Assembly: GCA_026225155.1 (NCBI GenBank)
Contig: JAMFSG010000102.1
Span: 1 to 9,663, forward strand
Reading direction: 5' to 3'
DNA from: Verrucomicrobiota bacterium
GTDB lineage: Bacteria > Verrucomicrobiota > Verrucomicrobiia > Limisphaerales > UBA11358
DNA: 9,663 nt
Under the pieces are notes generated by a model. That model was not told the DNA's origin. It made no database searches and was given only the letters and a program-made list of their open reading frames with translations. The position numbers and the translations under genes were made by a program. Every line of letters starts with the position of its first letter. Within the stretch, counting starts at the first letter, position 1. This document shows, piece after piece, positions 1 to 6,524 of the stretch.

Positions 1-1
1 C

Positions 2-1159
2 GCCGTGCACGAAGCGATCGCCGCGCGCTGCCCGATCATCGTCAATCACTTTGATACGAGCCAGGAAGAAGCAAATGCAAAGCTCGTCGAAAAATCCGGC
101 ATCGGCGCAGTCGTGGAAAAAAATCGCGAAGCCGCTGAAATGGTGGAACAAGCTTTCGACAAGCGCGCGGAAATCTGGAATGAGTGGCGGCGCAATTTGA
201 AAAAAATTTCCCGGCCCGACGCTTCATTGCGCATCGCGGAATTGATTCTCGGCGAAGTTGAAAACGATAAACCGACTCGCAAAATCGTGCCACAGTTCAA
301 CGGCACGCCGGAACGCGTCATGCGTTCCACGCCAAAAATAAATGGCAACGGGTCGCATCCGCAGATGTTGCTTTGCGATTTTCACATCCACTCGAATTAT
401 TCCGACGGCAAACTTTCCGTGCCGGAGCTGATTGATTTTTACGGCGAGCGCGGATTCGATTGCATCTGCATCACCGACCATTTGGCCGATCCGCGCCGGT
501 TGCTGGGAAAAATTTCCGAACTCGCGAACCTCACGTTGAGCCGCGATCAAGTGGAAGAATATTTCGCCGTCATCAAACGCGAACGCCAGCGCGCGTGGCG
601 GCGTTATCAGATGCTCGTGATGACCGGCATCGAGTTCAACAAGGACGGTTACACCAGCAAAACTTCCGCGCATCTGCTCGGGGTGGATTTGAAATCGCCG
701 ATTGATGCGGCACTGGATATTCCCGAAACCATCGCGAAAATTCACGAGCAAGGCGCGCTCGCCATCGCGTCGCATCCGCACGTCATGCGCAGCGAATGGG
801 GCAAGAACACGCTTTACCTTTGGGAAAATCAGGAGCAATTCGCGCCGCTGATTGACGCGTGGGAAATCGCGAACCGAAATAATATCTTCAATGACATCGG
901 CTTAAAACGCCTGCCGTTCATCGCGAACAGCGATTTCCACAAACCGAAACATATCTATTCGTGGAAGACTTTGATCCATTGCGAAAAGGATCCGGAAGCG
1001 ATCAAAGATTGCATCCGCCGCAACGAACACGTCGCGATCACGCTGTATCGCGACTTCGCGTCCGCGCCAGGGAAAAGCTTGCGGCATAGTTTCGATTCGC
1101 AAATCGCGGCGCCGAATTTGTTTCAAGAATCCGTTCCCCTGCCCGCCGTCACCCGCTGA
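2..1159 (+). CDS. Glycosyltransferase C-terminal region fused to a PHP-domain metal phosphoesterase (5' partial)
   Basis: The frame is open to the left edge, so the GTG at 5 is probably an internal valine and the true start lies outside. Numbering from that GTG, residues 1-85 resemble the C-terminal donor-binding half of GT-B enzymes of the MurG/MGDG-synthase type: a HEAIAARCPII stretch, then QEEANAKLVEKSGIG, then a helical tail. A polar linker (about 86-120) leads into a full PHP domain at about 121-350. Its expected metal ligands are present: HIH at 127-129, D134, TDH at 157-159, E210 (GIEFN), H223, SHPH at 256-259 and NSDFH at 308-312. PHP domains hydrolyse phosphoesters using two or three metal ions; the substrate here is unknown. 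The linker contains no stop and I see no ribosome binding site before its methionines, which favours a real fusion over two genes. The PHP call is strong; the glycosyltransferase call rests on a short stretch. Confidence 0.82.
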   Translation, partial: AVHEAIAARCPIIVNHFDTSQEEANAKLVEKSGIGAVVEKNREAAEMVEQAFDKRAEIWNEWRRNLKKISRPDASLRIAELILGEVENDKPTRKIVPQFNGTPERVMRSTPKINGNGSHPQMLLCDFHIHSNYSDGKLSVPELIDFYGERGFDCICITDHLADPRRLLGKISELANLTLSRDQVEEYFAVIKRERQRAWRRYQMLVMTGIEFNKDGYTSKTSAHLLGVDLKSPIDAALDIPETIAKIHEQGALAIASHPHVMRSEWGKNTLYLWENQEQFAPLIDAWEIANRNNIFNDIGLKRLPFIANSDFHKPKHIYSWKTLIHCEKDPEAIKDCIRRNEHVAITLYRDFASAPGKSLRHSFDSQIAAPNLFQESVPLPAVTR

Positions 1160-1253
1160 TTTTTTAACGCAAAGGCGCAAAGAAAATTTTGGGAGGGACG
1201 GCGTGTCGCCGTCCCACAATTTCAGCAGGGTTGCATCTGTTTCGCCATAATTT

Positions 1254-1278
1254 GATTCAACCAGTTGAGGTTGAAATC
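1254..1278. repeat. Inverted repeat inside the composite element
   Basis: The arm GATTCAACC (1254-1262) pairs with GGTTGAAATC (1269-1278) around a 6-base loop, leaving one bulged A. There is no T-tract suited to a terminator. It appears to be one structural unit of the 1191-1397 element. Confidence 0.5.
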
Positions 1279-1293
1279 ATTTTTGCCGGTTCA

Positions 1294-1324
1294 CCCAGCG
1301 TAGCCGCTGCGCATCAACGCTGGG
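1294..1324. repeat. Inverted repeat CCCAGCGT / ACGCTGGG inside the composite element
   Basis: Arms 1294-1301 and 1317-1324 are perfectly complementary over 8 bp with a 15-base loop. It is followed 11 bases later by a second perfect hairpin at 1336-1352. The pair looks like a tandem hairpin module, as seen in dispersed bacterial intergenic repeats. Confidence 0.55.
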
Positions 1325-1335
1325 CTGAATGATTT

Positions 1336-1352
1336 GAATCCCGTTGGGATTC
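1336..1352. repeat. Perfect 7-bp inverted repeat GAATCCC / GGGATTC
   Basis: Arms 1336-1342 and 1346-1352 flank a 3-base loop. A TTG at 1334 sits at the edge of this hairpin and could be mistaken for the start of the downstream gene, giving an N-terminus beginning MNPVGIL. That peptide is more simply the translation of the repeat. Confidence 0.55.
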
Positions 1353-1447
1353 TACGCGCGTTTTTTCATTTTGGGATGGCGACACGCCGTCCTTCCCGGC
1401 TTCAAAAAATTGTGGAAAGAAATCGCTTTATCAACGAAGATGGATGC

Positions 1448-3196
1448 ATGGCACAAACCGAGAATGGCGCGGGTCCGGACGCTTCCGTCGTGGAGATTCA
1501 AAAAGCCTGGAGCAATTTCACGTTGCGCATTGCGCAACTGGAGACGGGCAACACCGCGCTCGAACATGAAAACAAGACGCTGCGCCGGTTGCTGGAAAAT
1601 GTCATCGAGCACCGCAAAAAATCCCACGCAGAACTCGTTACGTTGATCACCACGCTCATCAGCAAACTGCCGGTCAATGATCTCGGCGTCATCATCACGC
1701 GGTTGGTCGAGCATAATAATCAGGTCGCGGAAGTCAGCGCGGCGTTGGTCGGAGGAAAATTGGAAGAAAACCAGTTGCAGCCCGCGAGCCTCAAATTGCT
1801 GTATAAAACCAAGCGCGATCTCGCCTCCGCCGTCAAGCCGGCGGTCGAGCAATTGATCCAGAGCGATCCACCGCTGGAACTTTCCCTGTTGCAGAATTTG
1901 ATCACACGGCCGGACAGTTTTTTTTCGCCGGCGGTCGTCCGCGCCAGCCGTTGTTTTGTAAAAGGCCAGGTTCCGCGCGAACGCGTTCTCCGCGAATTCG
2001 GCGAACCGGCATTAATTTTTTTCAAGGATTTGACCACGGACGTGAAATATAATCCGCGCCCGAAACCGGAAGAAATCGTGCTCGGCTTCGCAAATGATTT
2101 CGACACGCTGCTCGCGCAAAATCCAAACGCCATCGGCGATAAAAAAAACGAACTGCTCGCGTTGCACCAAAAAATCCGGGCGAGCAAGGCGCAAACCGAA
2201 CAGGCGCGCGCGCAAAAGAGTGCGTTCCTGAAATTGTCGTTCATCTTGGAACTGCTGCATTATTACGAAAACCAGAACACGGAATCACCAGATGCGGTTT
2301 TTGCGCAGCGGATGCCGCCATTGATCGAGCAGCTTGTCATCACGGGCGAACGCGACACGTTGGATCCAAAATTAGTTGAACAAGCCGAGGCGCTGCTGGC
2401 TTTCATCATCACGCCGGATTATCGGAGTTCCGTGATTAACAACATCGGCAAGGCCGGTGGATTGCCGCGCACGCTGCGATTCACGCTCGCGTTCCGCGCG
2501 GAAAAACTTTCCGAGAACGATCCGCTGACGGTTGATTGCGTGAAGCATTTGATTCCCCCCGGCACGACGCCGCAACTCGCCGCGCTCGTCACCGTTTTGC
2601 GCTTGTTCAATCCGCACATGCAACAGTCCGTGACGAAAGCCATCATGGCGTCCGACCGTTTGCGCCGCGAAGATGCCGAGGCGCTCGGTAAAGCCATCGC
2701 GAAGGAACTTGGCCTGACCGAACTGCAGGAACGCCTCATCGAGAAAACGACAGTCTCGCCGGAAAAAGAACAGCAGATCGCGTGGGACAACATCAAGGAA
2801 CTCATCGCGAGCCGCGCGTCGCCCAATGAAATCACGGCCGCCATCCGCAAACGGTTGCACGCGAAATATGACGACGGCGAAGTGAAGGCGAGCTGGCTTA
2901 CGCTCACGGAATCCGACGCGCTGCTGCTCGTGCGCGTTTTTTGCCTGCTGCCGTATTTGCCCGACGGCCAGACCGACCCGATTGCGCGCGCCGTTTTGGA
3001 ATCTTACGTCTCACGCCTCACGCACGAAAAGTATGCGGCGACTTATACAAAGGTTGTCGGCGCGTTGAAAAATCTTTTCAAGGTCAAGGCCGACAGCCCC
3101 GCGCTGGTGAATTTTCTTTCACTCGTGCGCTGGGTTGATCCCGCTGCCGCCGACAAATTATCCCACGATGTCGGCATGCTGGCGCACGCGAATTGA
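1448..3196 (+). CDS. Conserved-looking protein of unknown function with N-terminal coiled coil, 582 aa
   Basis: I do not recognise a domain family. The start was placed at the ATG at 1448 (MAQTENGAG). In-frame starts further up (TTG 1334, ATG 1376) lie inside the repeat element, and the residues they add are repeat translation. Ribosome binding is weak at every candidate. From the chosen start, residues about 15-65 form a charged heptad-like coiled coil (WSNFTLRIAQLE onward), followed by more helices to about 105. The rest is predicted almost wholly helical, rich in Leu, Ala, Glu and Lys, with another charged helical stretch near 232-262 (KKNELLALHQKIRASKAQ). There is no signal peptide, membrane segment or metal-binding motif. 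It is probably a soluble cytoplasmic protein of alpha-solenoid or scaffold type, which is inference only. It is a single gene, followed by a shared terminator and a convergent operon. Codon use matches the neighbouring genes. Confidence 0.8.
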   Translation: MAQTENGAGPDASVVEIQKAWSNFTLRIAQLETGNTALEHENKTLRRLLENVIEHRKKSHAELVTLITTLISKLPVNDLGVIITRLVEHNNQVAEVSAALVGGKLEENQLQPASLKLLYKTKRDLASAVKPAVEQLIQSDPPLELSLLQNLITRPDSFFSPAVVRASRCFVKGQVPRERVLREFGEPALIFFKDLTTDVKYNPRPKPEEIVLGFANDFDTLLAQNPNAIGDKKNELLALHQKIRASKAQTEQARAQKSAFLKLSFILELLHYYENQNTESPDAVFAQRMPPLIEQLVITGERDTLDPKLVEQAEALLAFIITPDYRSSVINNIGKAGGLPRTLRFTLAFRAEKLSENDPLTVDCVKHLIPPGTTPQLAALVTVLRLFNPHMQQSVTKAIMASDRLRREDAEALGKAIAKELGLTELQERLIEKTTVSPEKEQQIAWDNIKELIASRASPNEITAAIRKRLHAKYDDGEVKASWLTLTESDALLLVRVFCLLPYLPDGQTDPIARAVLESYVSRLTHEKYAATYTKVVGALKNLFKVKADSPALVNFLSLVRWVDPAAADKLSHDVGMLAHAN

Positions 3197-3204
3197 CTGG
3201 ATTT

Positions 3205-3227
3205 AAAAAGCCGGCCGGGCGTTTTTT
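3205..3227. terminator. Likely bidirectional rho-independent terminator between convergent genes
   Basis: A run of five A (3205-3209) and GCC (3210-3212) pair, with one bulged G, with GGC (3218-3220) and a run of six T (3222-3227) around the loop GGCCG. The T-run serves the plus-strand gene ending at 3196, and the A-run gives a U-tract for the minus-strand operon ending at 3247. The GC stem is short, so strength is uncertain, but the position in the 50-bp convergent gap fits. Confidence 0.5.
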
Positions 3228-3246
3228 GCTGCCGCAGAATAAGTTT

Positions 3247-4455
3247 TCAACGCAGAGCGCGAAACTGTCGCAGCGCAACCAGCGGATCAATGCGCGCCAA
3301 AAGAAAATGCGCCCAGTGATTTTTCCAGCGCTGCCAGAAAGTCTGGGTTTTGCGCCACGCCTGAAACTCGATTTTGCGTGAATGTTTAAGCGCTTCAGTA
3401 AATATTTCCCCCGCCCCGGCGACGACTGTTTTGTCTTCAAAACGCAGCATCAATTCATAATTCAGATTCAGACTGCGCACATCAATGTTGGAAGAGCCGA
3501 CGTGGACGATTTCATCGGCGATAACCAGCTTGGCGTGCAAAATCTGCGGCTGATATTCATAAATTTCCAGGCCGGCTTTGAACAGCCGGCGATACAGGCT
3601 GCGCGTGGCGAGTTGCGAAACAAGCACGTCGGATTTGCCGGCCAAAATCAATTGCACGCGCCCGCCGCGCCGGGTGACGCGAGCCAGCTCACGCATGACA
3701 CGACGCGTCGGCAAAAAATACGCGCTGATGATGCGCACGTCACAAGCTTGGGCAAAGTCGCGATACAACACCGTTTGAAATGGACTGGCGCCGCGGCCGG
3801 GGTGCGTAAGCAATAATTCTGCGACCGGATTTTTTTCCGGTTTGCGTTTGCGTTTGAAGACGCGCAATCGCATCAGCGGGCGGCGGTGAAAATCGGCAAG
3901 GTCGAAGAGTTCATCGAACGATTCAGAAAGTTTTTTTGCCAGCGCCGGATTTTCAATTTGCACGCCCAGATCGAACCAGCCACGCGCTATGCCGTCGCCG
4001 TCGTATTCGTCGGCAATGTTGAATCCGCCAATGAAAATGACGGTGCCGTCGCAGATCAAAAGTTTGCGGTGATCGCGCACGCCAAAACGCCAGAGGTGCA
4101 GCGGGTTGAACCGGCGAACTTCCGCTCCGGCGGCCACCAGTGGCGCAAAAAAATTATTCGGCAAAAACCAGGAGCCGGCGGCATCCACCAAAACACGGAT
4201 GTGAACGCCGCGCTGCGCCGCCGCCAGCAGTGCTTCCAGAAATTGCCGTCCAATTTTACCGCTGGAAAAAATGTAGGTTTCCAACTGGACGGAATTTTGC
4301 GCGGCGGTAATGGCAGCCAGCATCGCGGGGAAAATTTTCTCGCCCGCGCAATGCCATTCCAAGTTTGGATTTTGATGCAACGCCATGCTTTTACCGTAAT
4401 TTAACGGACGCACGCTGGCAATCCGTGGCCGGCCCAATGTCACATTTTCAATCAT
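3247..4455 (-). CDS. cls: Cardiolipin synthase / phospholipase D family protein, ClsB-like
   Basis: This 402-residue protein has two complete HKD (HxKx4D) motifs: HRKLLICD with H129, K131 and D136, followed by GG(F)NIADEY; and HAKLVIAD with H307, K309 and D314, followed by GSSNID. In this family each motif gives half of one active site, forming a phosphohistidine intermediate for phosphatidyl transfer. The likely reaction is cardiolipin synthesis from phosphatidylglycerol or a related donor at the inner membrane. There is no N-terminal transmembrane hairpin, and the length is close to E. coli ClsB (about 413 aa) rather than ClsA. The ATG at 4455 overlaps the upstream kinase gene by 8 bases, implying an operon with coupled translation. 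A second ATG at 4386 (MALHQNPNLEW) lies nearer the conserved region and is possible. A basic stretch (201-207) sits between the two halves. The fold is certain; the exact substrate is inferred. Confidence 0.9.
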   Translation of the reverse strand: MIENVTLGRPRIASVRPLNYGKSMALHQNPNLEWHCAGEKIFPAMLAAITAAQNSVQLETYIFSSGKIGRQFLEALLAAAQRGVHIRVLVDAAGSWFLPNNFFAPLVAAGAEVRRFNPLHLWRFGVRDHRKLLICDGTVIFIGGFNIADEYDGDGIARGWFDLGVQIENPALAKKLSESFDELFDLADFHRRPLMRLRVFKRKRKPEKNPVAELLLTHPGRGASPFQTVLYRDFAQACDVRIISAYFLPTRRVMRELARVTRRGGRVQLILAGKSDVLVSQLATRSLYRRLFKAGLEIYEYQPQILHAKLVIADEIVHVGSSNIDVRSLNLNYELMLRFEDKTVVAGAGEIFTEALKHSRKIEFQAWRKTQTFWQRWKNHWAHFLLARIDPLVALRQFRALR

Positions 4456-6130
4456 CTTTTTGTTTTCGTTTATCCCGCCAATCTTTTAACAAAATGCTGA
4501 TGACGAGCCAGCCGCTGCCACCGAGGGCGATGAGAAAACAGATCATCGCGATGCCGGGATAACCAAAAATCTGGAACGACGAGCTGATGCGCATCATCAA
4601 CGCGGCGCCGACGATCAGCGCGGCGAGCAAAATTCCCGTCGTGACGCGGTTGGCGATTTTTTCAAAACCATTCAGCAAATGTTTGGCGTCGGGCGTGCGA
4701 ACGTTGACTTCCAATCCGGCATTGCCGGCGGCGTCCAAAACTTTGTTCACGCGTTCGGGCAGACCGCCGATGAAATCTTTCATCTCGATGATTGAGCCGA
4801 AAATGCTGCTGGGCGAACCGGCCTTCAACATCCGGCGGCGCAAGATTTCCGCCACGTTGCGGCGCACGGACGCGTCAGGATTAAATTCGGGCGATAAAAT
4901 TTTTCCGACCTGTTCCAGTTGCAACAGCGTTTTGCCAAGAATTGTCAGTTCGGTCGGCACATACAAACCCGTTTCCGCCGCCGCGCGCGACATCAGCAAC
5001 AGGGATTGGCCGAGATTTTGATGCTTCAAAGTTTGATCGCGCTGTTCTGAAATAAAATCATTAGCCTGCTTGCGAAATTCAACTTCCTTGAAATCACTGC
5101 CCGTTTCACTGATGCGCAAAACAATTTTTACGGCTTCGTCGCCGTTGCCTTCGCTGACCGCGAGCAGCAGACGCAAAAGATTTTCCTGCATCCCGGTGCT
5201 CAAACGTCCGGTCATGCCCAAATCCAGCAACGCCAATTGACCATCGGGCGTGAGAAAAATATTTCCTGGATGCGGATCGGCATGAAAAAAACCATCCACC
5301 AAAACTTGCTTGAGATACGCCTGGAAAAATTCTTCGGCCAGCGCGTCGCCTTTCAATTCCAGACGCACGAGCGGACTCAAGGCCGTGATTTTTGCGCCTT
5401 CGATAAAATCCATCGTAAGCACATGGCGCGAACTATAATCCATCACCGGCAACGGCACGCGGATGTTCGGAAACTGTTCAAGATTTTTCGCGAGCGTGGC
5501 GAGATTGTTGGCTTCGCGCTGATAATCCAATTCCTGCAACAGCGTGCTTTTGAATTCCGCCAGCAGTTTGCCGAAGCGATAGCGGCGTCCAATTTCCGTG
5601 TGTTCATCAAAAAAACTGGCGATCTCTTCCAATACTTCAAAATCTGCGGCGATCTGCTGGCGGATTTCGGGACGTTGAACTTTCACCACGACGGCGCGAC
5701 CATCGCGCAACGCCGCCAGATGCACCTGCCCCAGCGACGCGGCGGCCAAATGTTTTTCATCGAAGAACGAAAACGCTTTGGAAATACGGACGCCCAATTC
5801 GCTCGCGACGATTTGTTCCACTTCAGAATATGGAAACGGTTTTACCTTGTCCTGCAAACGCGACAGCGCTTTCAAATATGGCTCCGGCAAAAGATCGGGA
5901 CGGCTCGAAAGCAATTGTCCGAACTTGATGAACGTCGGCCCCATTTTTTCCAGATCGTCCGCCAGCTCTTCGGGCTTGGATTGGCCGGCCGCTTCCGGCA
6001 GAATTTTTTCCGCATCCGGCACTTTCTCCGCCGCAAATTCTTTCGCCAAATCAGACGTGCCATATTTCAAAAACAACATGGCGATGTCTTTGTAGCGTTT
6101 CAGGTGATGCGGTTTCAGCGATAATTTCAT
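4448..6130 (-). CDS. ubiB: ABC1/AarF/UbiB-family atypical protein kinase-like protein with C-terminal membrane anchor
   Basis: At 560 residues this is full length for the family. The signature elements occur in order: the KxGQ motif (K69-F-G-Q72) in the N-terminal extension, followed by LSSRPDLLP; the Ala-rich nucleotide-binding loop AAASLGQV (129-136); a lysine in VVVKVQRP (K150); the ELDYQREANN segment (200-209); the catalytic loop HADPHPGN (283-290); and DLG (303-305) in place of the kinase DFG. The last 65 residues hold two hydrophobic helices (about 497-513 and 521-548) and a basic tail, as in UbiB. The family supports ubiquinone biosynthesis and lipid homeostasis through ATPase or kinase-like activity, but the direct substrate is unresolved. 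If the host makes menaquinone, a role other than ubiquinone hydroxylation is likely. Start: ATG at 6130, preceded by a weak GAAGAG-type ribosome site. It is the first gene of the minus-strand operon and overlaps the cardiolipin synthase gene by 8 bases. Confidence 0.93.
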   Translation of the reverse strand: MKLSLKPHHLKRYKDIAMLFLKYGTSDLAKEFAAEKVPDAEKILPEAAGQSKPEELADDLEKMGPTFIKFGQLLSSRPDLLPEPYLKALSRLQDKVKPFPYSEVEQIVASELGVRISKAFSFFDEKHLAAASLGQVHLAALRDGRAVVVKVQRPEIRQQIAADFEVLEEIASFFDEHTEIGRRYRFGKLLAEFKSTLLQELDYQREANNLATLAKNLEQFPNIRVPLPVMDYSSRHVLTMDFIEGAKITALSPLVRLELKGDALAEEFFQAYLKQVLVDGFFHADPHPGNIFLTPDGQLALLDLGMTGRLSTGMQENLLRLLLAVSEGNGDEAVKIVLRISETGSDFKEVEFRKQANDFISEQRDQTLKHQNLGQSLLLMSRAAAETGLYVPTELTILGKTLLQLEQVGKILSPEFNPDASVRRNVAEILRRRMLKAGSPSSIFGSIIEMKDFIGGLPERVNKVLDAAGNAGLEVNVRTPDAKHLLNGFEKIANRVTTGILLAALIVGAALMMRISSSFQIFGYPGIAMICFLIALGGSGWLVISILLKDWRDKRKQKDD

Positions 6131-6311
6131 GGCGTAAATCTCTTCAAATCATGATTAGCAATACACATACCGATTCGCGCCCGGCTGAAATTTGTAAAAA
6201 TGCCTGATGAAAAATCGCCGGAAAACGCGCTGGCAATTTGGCGCGGTAAAATGTTTACGTTGAAAATATTTTTTGGGCAGCGGTTTTTTCTTTTGAAGAA
6301 AACCATGCACT

Positions 6312-6357
6312 TTGCGGCAAGAAATCCTCGAAATGTGCAATCTGCAAGCGCTTCTTG
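6312..6357. promoter_or_regulatory. Cluster of short palindromes, possible activator (enhancer) site
   Basis: The stretch holds TTGCGGCAA (6312-6320), TGCA-ATC-TGCA (6336-6346) and the palindrome AAGCGCTT (6346-6353). Outer arms CAAGAA (6318-6323) and TTCTTG (6352-6357) also match. They lie about 105-150 bases ahead of the inferred sigma-54 transcription start, the usual distance for a bacterial enhancer-binding protein. No known operator is recognised, so this is position plus symmetry only. Confidence 0.25.
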
Positions 6358-6435
6358 GAACTGGATTTAACCGTCGAATATCCCCTGCCCGCAATTTGAC
6401 TGGCGGCGCGCATTTTGCCTTTTGTTGATCCTTGA

Positions 6436-6452
6436 TGGCACGCTGATTGCAA
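6436..6452 (+). promoter_or_regulatory. Sigma-54 (RpoN) -24/-12 promoter for the glucan synthase gene
   Basis: The bases TGGCACG-CTGA-TTGCA match the RpoN consensus TGGCACG-N4-TTGCW at every defined position. The GG (6437-6438) and GC (6449-6450) dinucleotides are separated by exactly 10 bases, as required. Transcription would begin near 6462, giving a leader of about 63 bases before the ATG at 6525. The site points toward the glucan synthase and lies in a true intergenic region. RpoN promoters need an ATP-dependent enhancer-binding activator, so expression is expected to be tightly switched. Confidence 0.75.
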
Positions 6453-6524
6453 AACAAACCCGCCGGGTTGTCTCGCCAAAATTGCGCCGGGCATTTCACC
6501 AACCGGTCGGATCGGAAAACTTGC

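Larger units (their letters stand above)
1191..1397. repeat. 207-bp composite element bounded by 25-bp inverted repeats and filled with hairpins
   Basis: Bases 1191-1215 and the reverse complement of 1373-1397 match at 23 of 25 positions, so the block has terminal inverted repeats. Each end is also a hairpin: 1195-1203 pairs perfectly with 1207-1215 around a 3-base loop, and 1373-1381 pairs with 1385-1393 less well. Three more inverted repeats lie inside, at 1254-1278, 1294-1324 and 1336-1352. No transposase is present, and no target-site duplication is obvious in the flanks. This could be a non-autonomous MITE- or REP-like element, or an accumulation of intergenic repeat units. I recall similar GGGACGGCG hairpins being numerous in Verrucomicrobia genomes, but copy number cannot be judged from this window. 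Confidence 0.65.
6131..6524. other. Divergent intergenic region between the kinase operon and the glucan synthase
   Basis: These 394 bases contain no convincing gene. Short open frames here have no recognisable motif and no ribosome site. The right third carries the sigma-54 promoter at 6436-6452 and, further upstream, a cluster of small dyads at 6312-6357. Minor inverted repeats occur at 6226-6245 (CGCGC/GCGCG arms) and at 6282-6304 (GGTT.. TTCTT / AAGAA.. AACC, imperfect). I could not pick a sigma-70 promoter for the minus-strand operon with confidence, although it must start somewhere in this stretch or just inside it. Confidence 0.6.

Noticed and set aside
224..838. A 204-codon minus-strand open frame across the PHP gene
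   Set aside because: It is antisense to conserved PHP motifs, has a biased composition and has no ribosome site.
1161..1183. AACGCAAAGGCGCAAAG-type stretch after the first stop codon
   Set aside because: It resembles low-complexity intergenic sequence I have seen near genes in other genomes, but with a single copy in this window I cannot support it as a defined element.
1195..1215. Perfect 9-bp hairpin as a terminator for the PHP gene
   Set aside because: The stem is strong but is not followed by a T-tract, and it recurs inverted at 1373-1393. It is better explained as the end of the repeat element, although it may still slow transcription.
5237..6124. A 295-codon open frame on the plus strand opposite the UbiB-like kinase gene
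   Set aside because: It lies wholly antisense to a gene with all family motifs. Its translation is rich in Phe, Arg, Gln and His with no domain logic, as expected from a complementary-strand shadow.
6282..6304. Imperfect A/T-rich hairpin in the divergent intergenic region
   Set aside because: There is no upstream gene for it to terminate, the stem is mostly A-T with unpaired bases, and it could arise by chance in this AT-rich stretch.
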